From assembly GCA_020051815.1 (NCBI GenBank), contig JAGVQF010000165.1, positions 1 through 7,261 on the forward strand: DNA of 7,261 bases, written 5' to 3'. Made by a program: the position numbers and the translations under genes. This DNA is from Candidatus Saganbacteria bacterium. Lineage in GTDB: Bacteria; Margulisbacteria; WOR-1; O2-12-FULL-45-9; XYB2-FULL-48-7. Below the pieces are notes generated by a model. The model searched no databases. It was not told the DNA's origin and saw nothing but the letters and a program-made list of their open reading frames with translations. Shown here piece by piece: positions 6,994 through 7,261 of this stretch; within the stretch, counting starts at the first letter, position 1; every line of letters starts with the position of its first letter.

Positions 6994-7002
6994 ATTTTAG
7001 CA
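6994..7002 (-). promoter_or_regulatory. Possible extended -10 promoter of ileS
   Basis: On the minus strand TGCTAAAAT (7002-6994) matches an extended -10 (TG-N-TATAAT with one mismatch). No credible -35 is visible in the G+C-rich sequence behind it. Initiation would be only about 6 nt before the ATG at 6981, and no Shine-Dalgarno is present there, implying a nearly leaderless message. Weakly supported. Confidence 0.3.
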
Positions 7003-7020
7003 CAGGCAGGCCCGCCCGCG

Positions 7021-7261
7021 CTACGCCGCGGCGGGTAAACAAACGGTGAAAGTCGTCCCCTCGCCGACGTGGCTGTCGACGTAGATCGAGCCCCGGTGCT
7101 CGTCAACGAGGCGCCGGGTGATCGAGAGCCCGAGGCCCGTGCCGGTCTCTTTGGTCGTGAAGAACGGATCGAATATTTTCTGGATCTTGTCCTCCGGGAT
7201 ACCCGGCCCGGTATCCATGATGGAGACGCGGACCTCTTTGTCATTTTTGCGGATGGTGATC
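7021..7261 (-). CDS. Sensor histidine kinase, C-terminal ATPase domain (5' end beyond window)
   Basis: Seventy-nine complete codons are visible before the TAG stop at 7023-7021; the frame is open to the window edge, so the start is outside. The sequence is the C-terminal part of a HATPase_c domain: G1 box DTGPGIPED, F box FDPFFTTK, G2 box GTGLGLS, then the final strands HRGSIYVDS and GEGTTFTVCLP. The N box and the phospho-accepting His must lie upstream. The 'FDPFFTTKxxGTGLGL' wording is typical of NtrB/ZraS/AtoS-like kinases. The kinase would phosphorylate a response regulator not in this window. The protein ends right after the ATPase domain, with no receiver domain behind it. It stops 39 bp before ileS on the same strand; co-transcription is possible but a functional link is not implied. 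Confidence 0.93.
   Translation of the reverse strand, partial: ITIRKNDKEVRVSIMDTGPGIPEDKIQKIFDPFFTTKETGTGLGLSITRRLVDEHRGSIYVDSHVGEGTTFTVCLPAAA

Noticed and set aside
6982..7020. T-box riboswitch or terminator upstream of ileS
   Set aside because: The gap is only 39 bp, too short for a T-box; the G+C-rich part gives only an imperfect hairpin without a U-run.
6960..7244. Minus-strand frame spanning the histidine kinase end and the ileS start
   Set aside because: Arg/Ser-rich out-of-frame translation; the neighbouring frame carries the HATPase motifs DTGPGI and GTGLGL.

Overview
All recognisable genes in this window lie on the minus strand, so the locus reads from right to left. It looks like a bacterial chromosome fragment of about 50-55 % G+C over most of its length, with Shine-Dalgarno-led genes packed nearly end to end. 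It does not match an organism I can name with confidence. A cysteine-type Lgt signature, a short archaeal/Thermotoga-style AhcY, a DUF5665 protein and abundant 7-bp tandem arrays would fit an uncultured deep-branching lineage (for example a Margulisbacteria/Saganbacteria or Omnitrophota type). That placement is a low-confidence inference.

Layout in transcription order. First comes the C-terminal end of a sensor histidine kinase (7261-7021, cut by the window edge). Next is a housekeeping run: ileS (6981-4189), ahcY (4188-2926), a small DUF5665 membrane protein (2884-2618), lspA (2615-2160) and lgt (2179-1421). These genes abut or overlap: TAA directly before ATG at ileS/ahcY, 2 bp between the DUF5665 gene and lspA, and a 20-bp overlap of lspA and lgt. 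They are probably one transcript. The run joins isoleucyl-tRNA charging, S-adenosylhomocysteine recycling, and the first and second steps of lipoprotein maturation (Lgt then LspA).

After lgt there is a change to A+T-rich sequence. A promoter-like site and a very strong ribosome-binding site lead into three genes with overlapping ends: a TIGR04255-family protein (1353-592), a 116-aa acidic-tailed protein of unknown family (595-245) and the N-terminal 86 residues of a MazF/PemK-like endoribonuclease toxin (258-1, cut by the window edge). The toxin reading frame is easy to miss because it runs off the window. The layout suggests an accessory toxin-antitoxin or defence-type cassette with TIGR04255 as a third partner.

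The second unusual feature is a set of short, degenerate tandem arrays, mostly of 7-bp units and one of 8 bp. Five lie in frame inside ileS, each where IleRS proteins have a variable surface loop or linker. A sixth fills the ahcY-DUF5665 junction, supplying the ahcY stop codon and running into the next start codon. One 21-bp sequence is present identically at two of the ileS sites and is read in different reading frames there, so the repeats look like DNA-level elements and not conserved peptide motifs.
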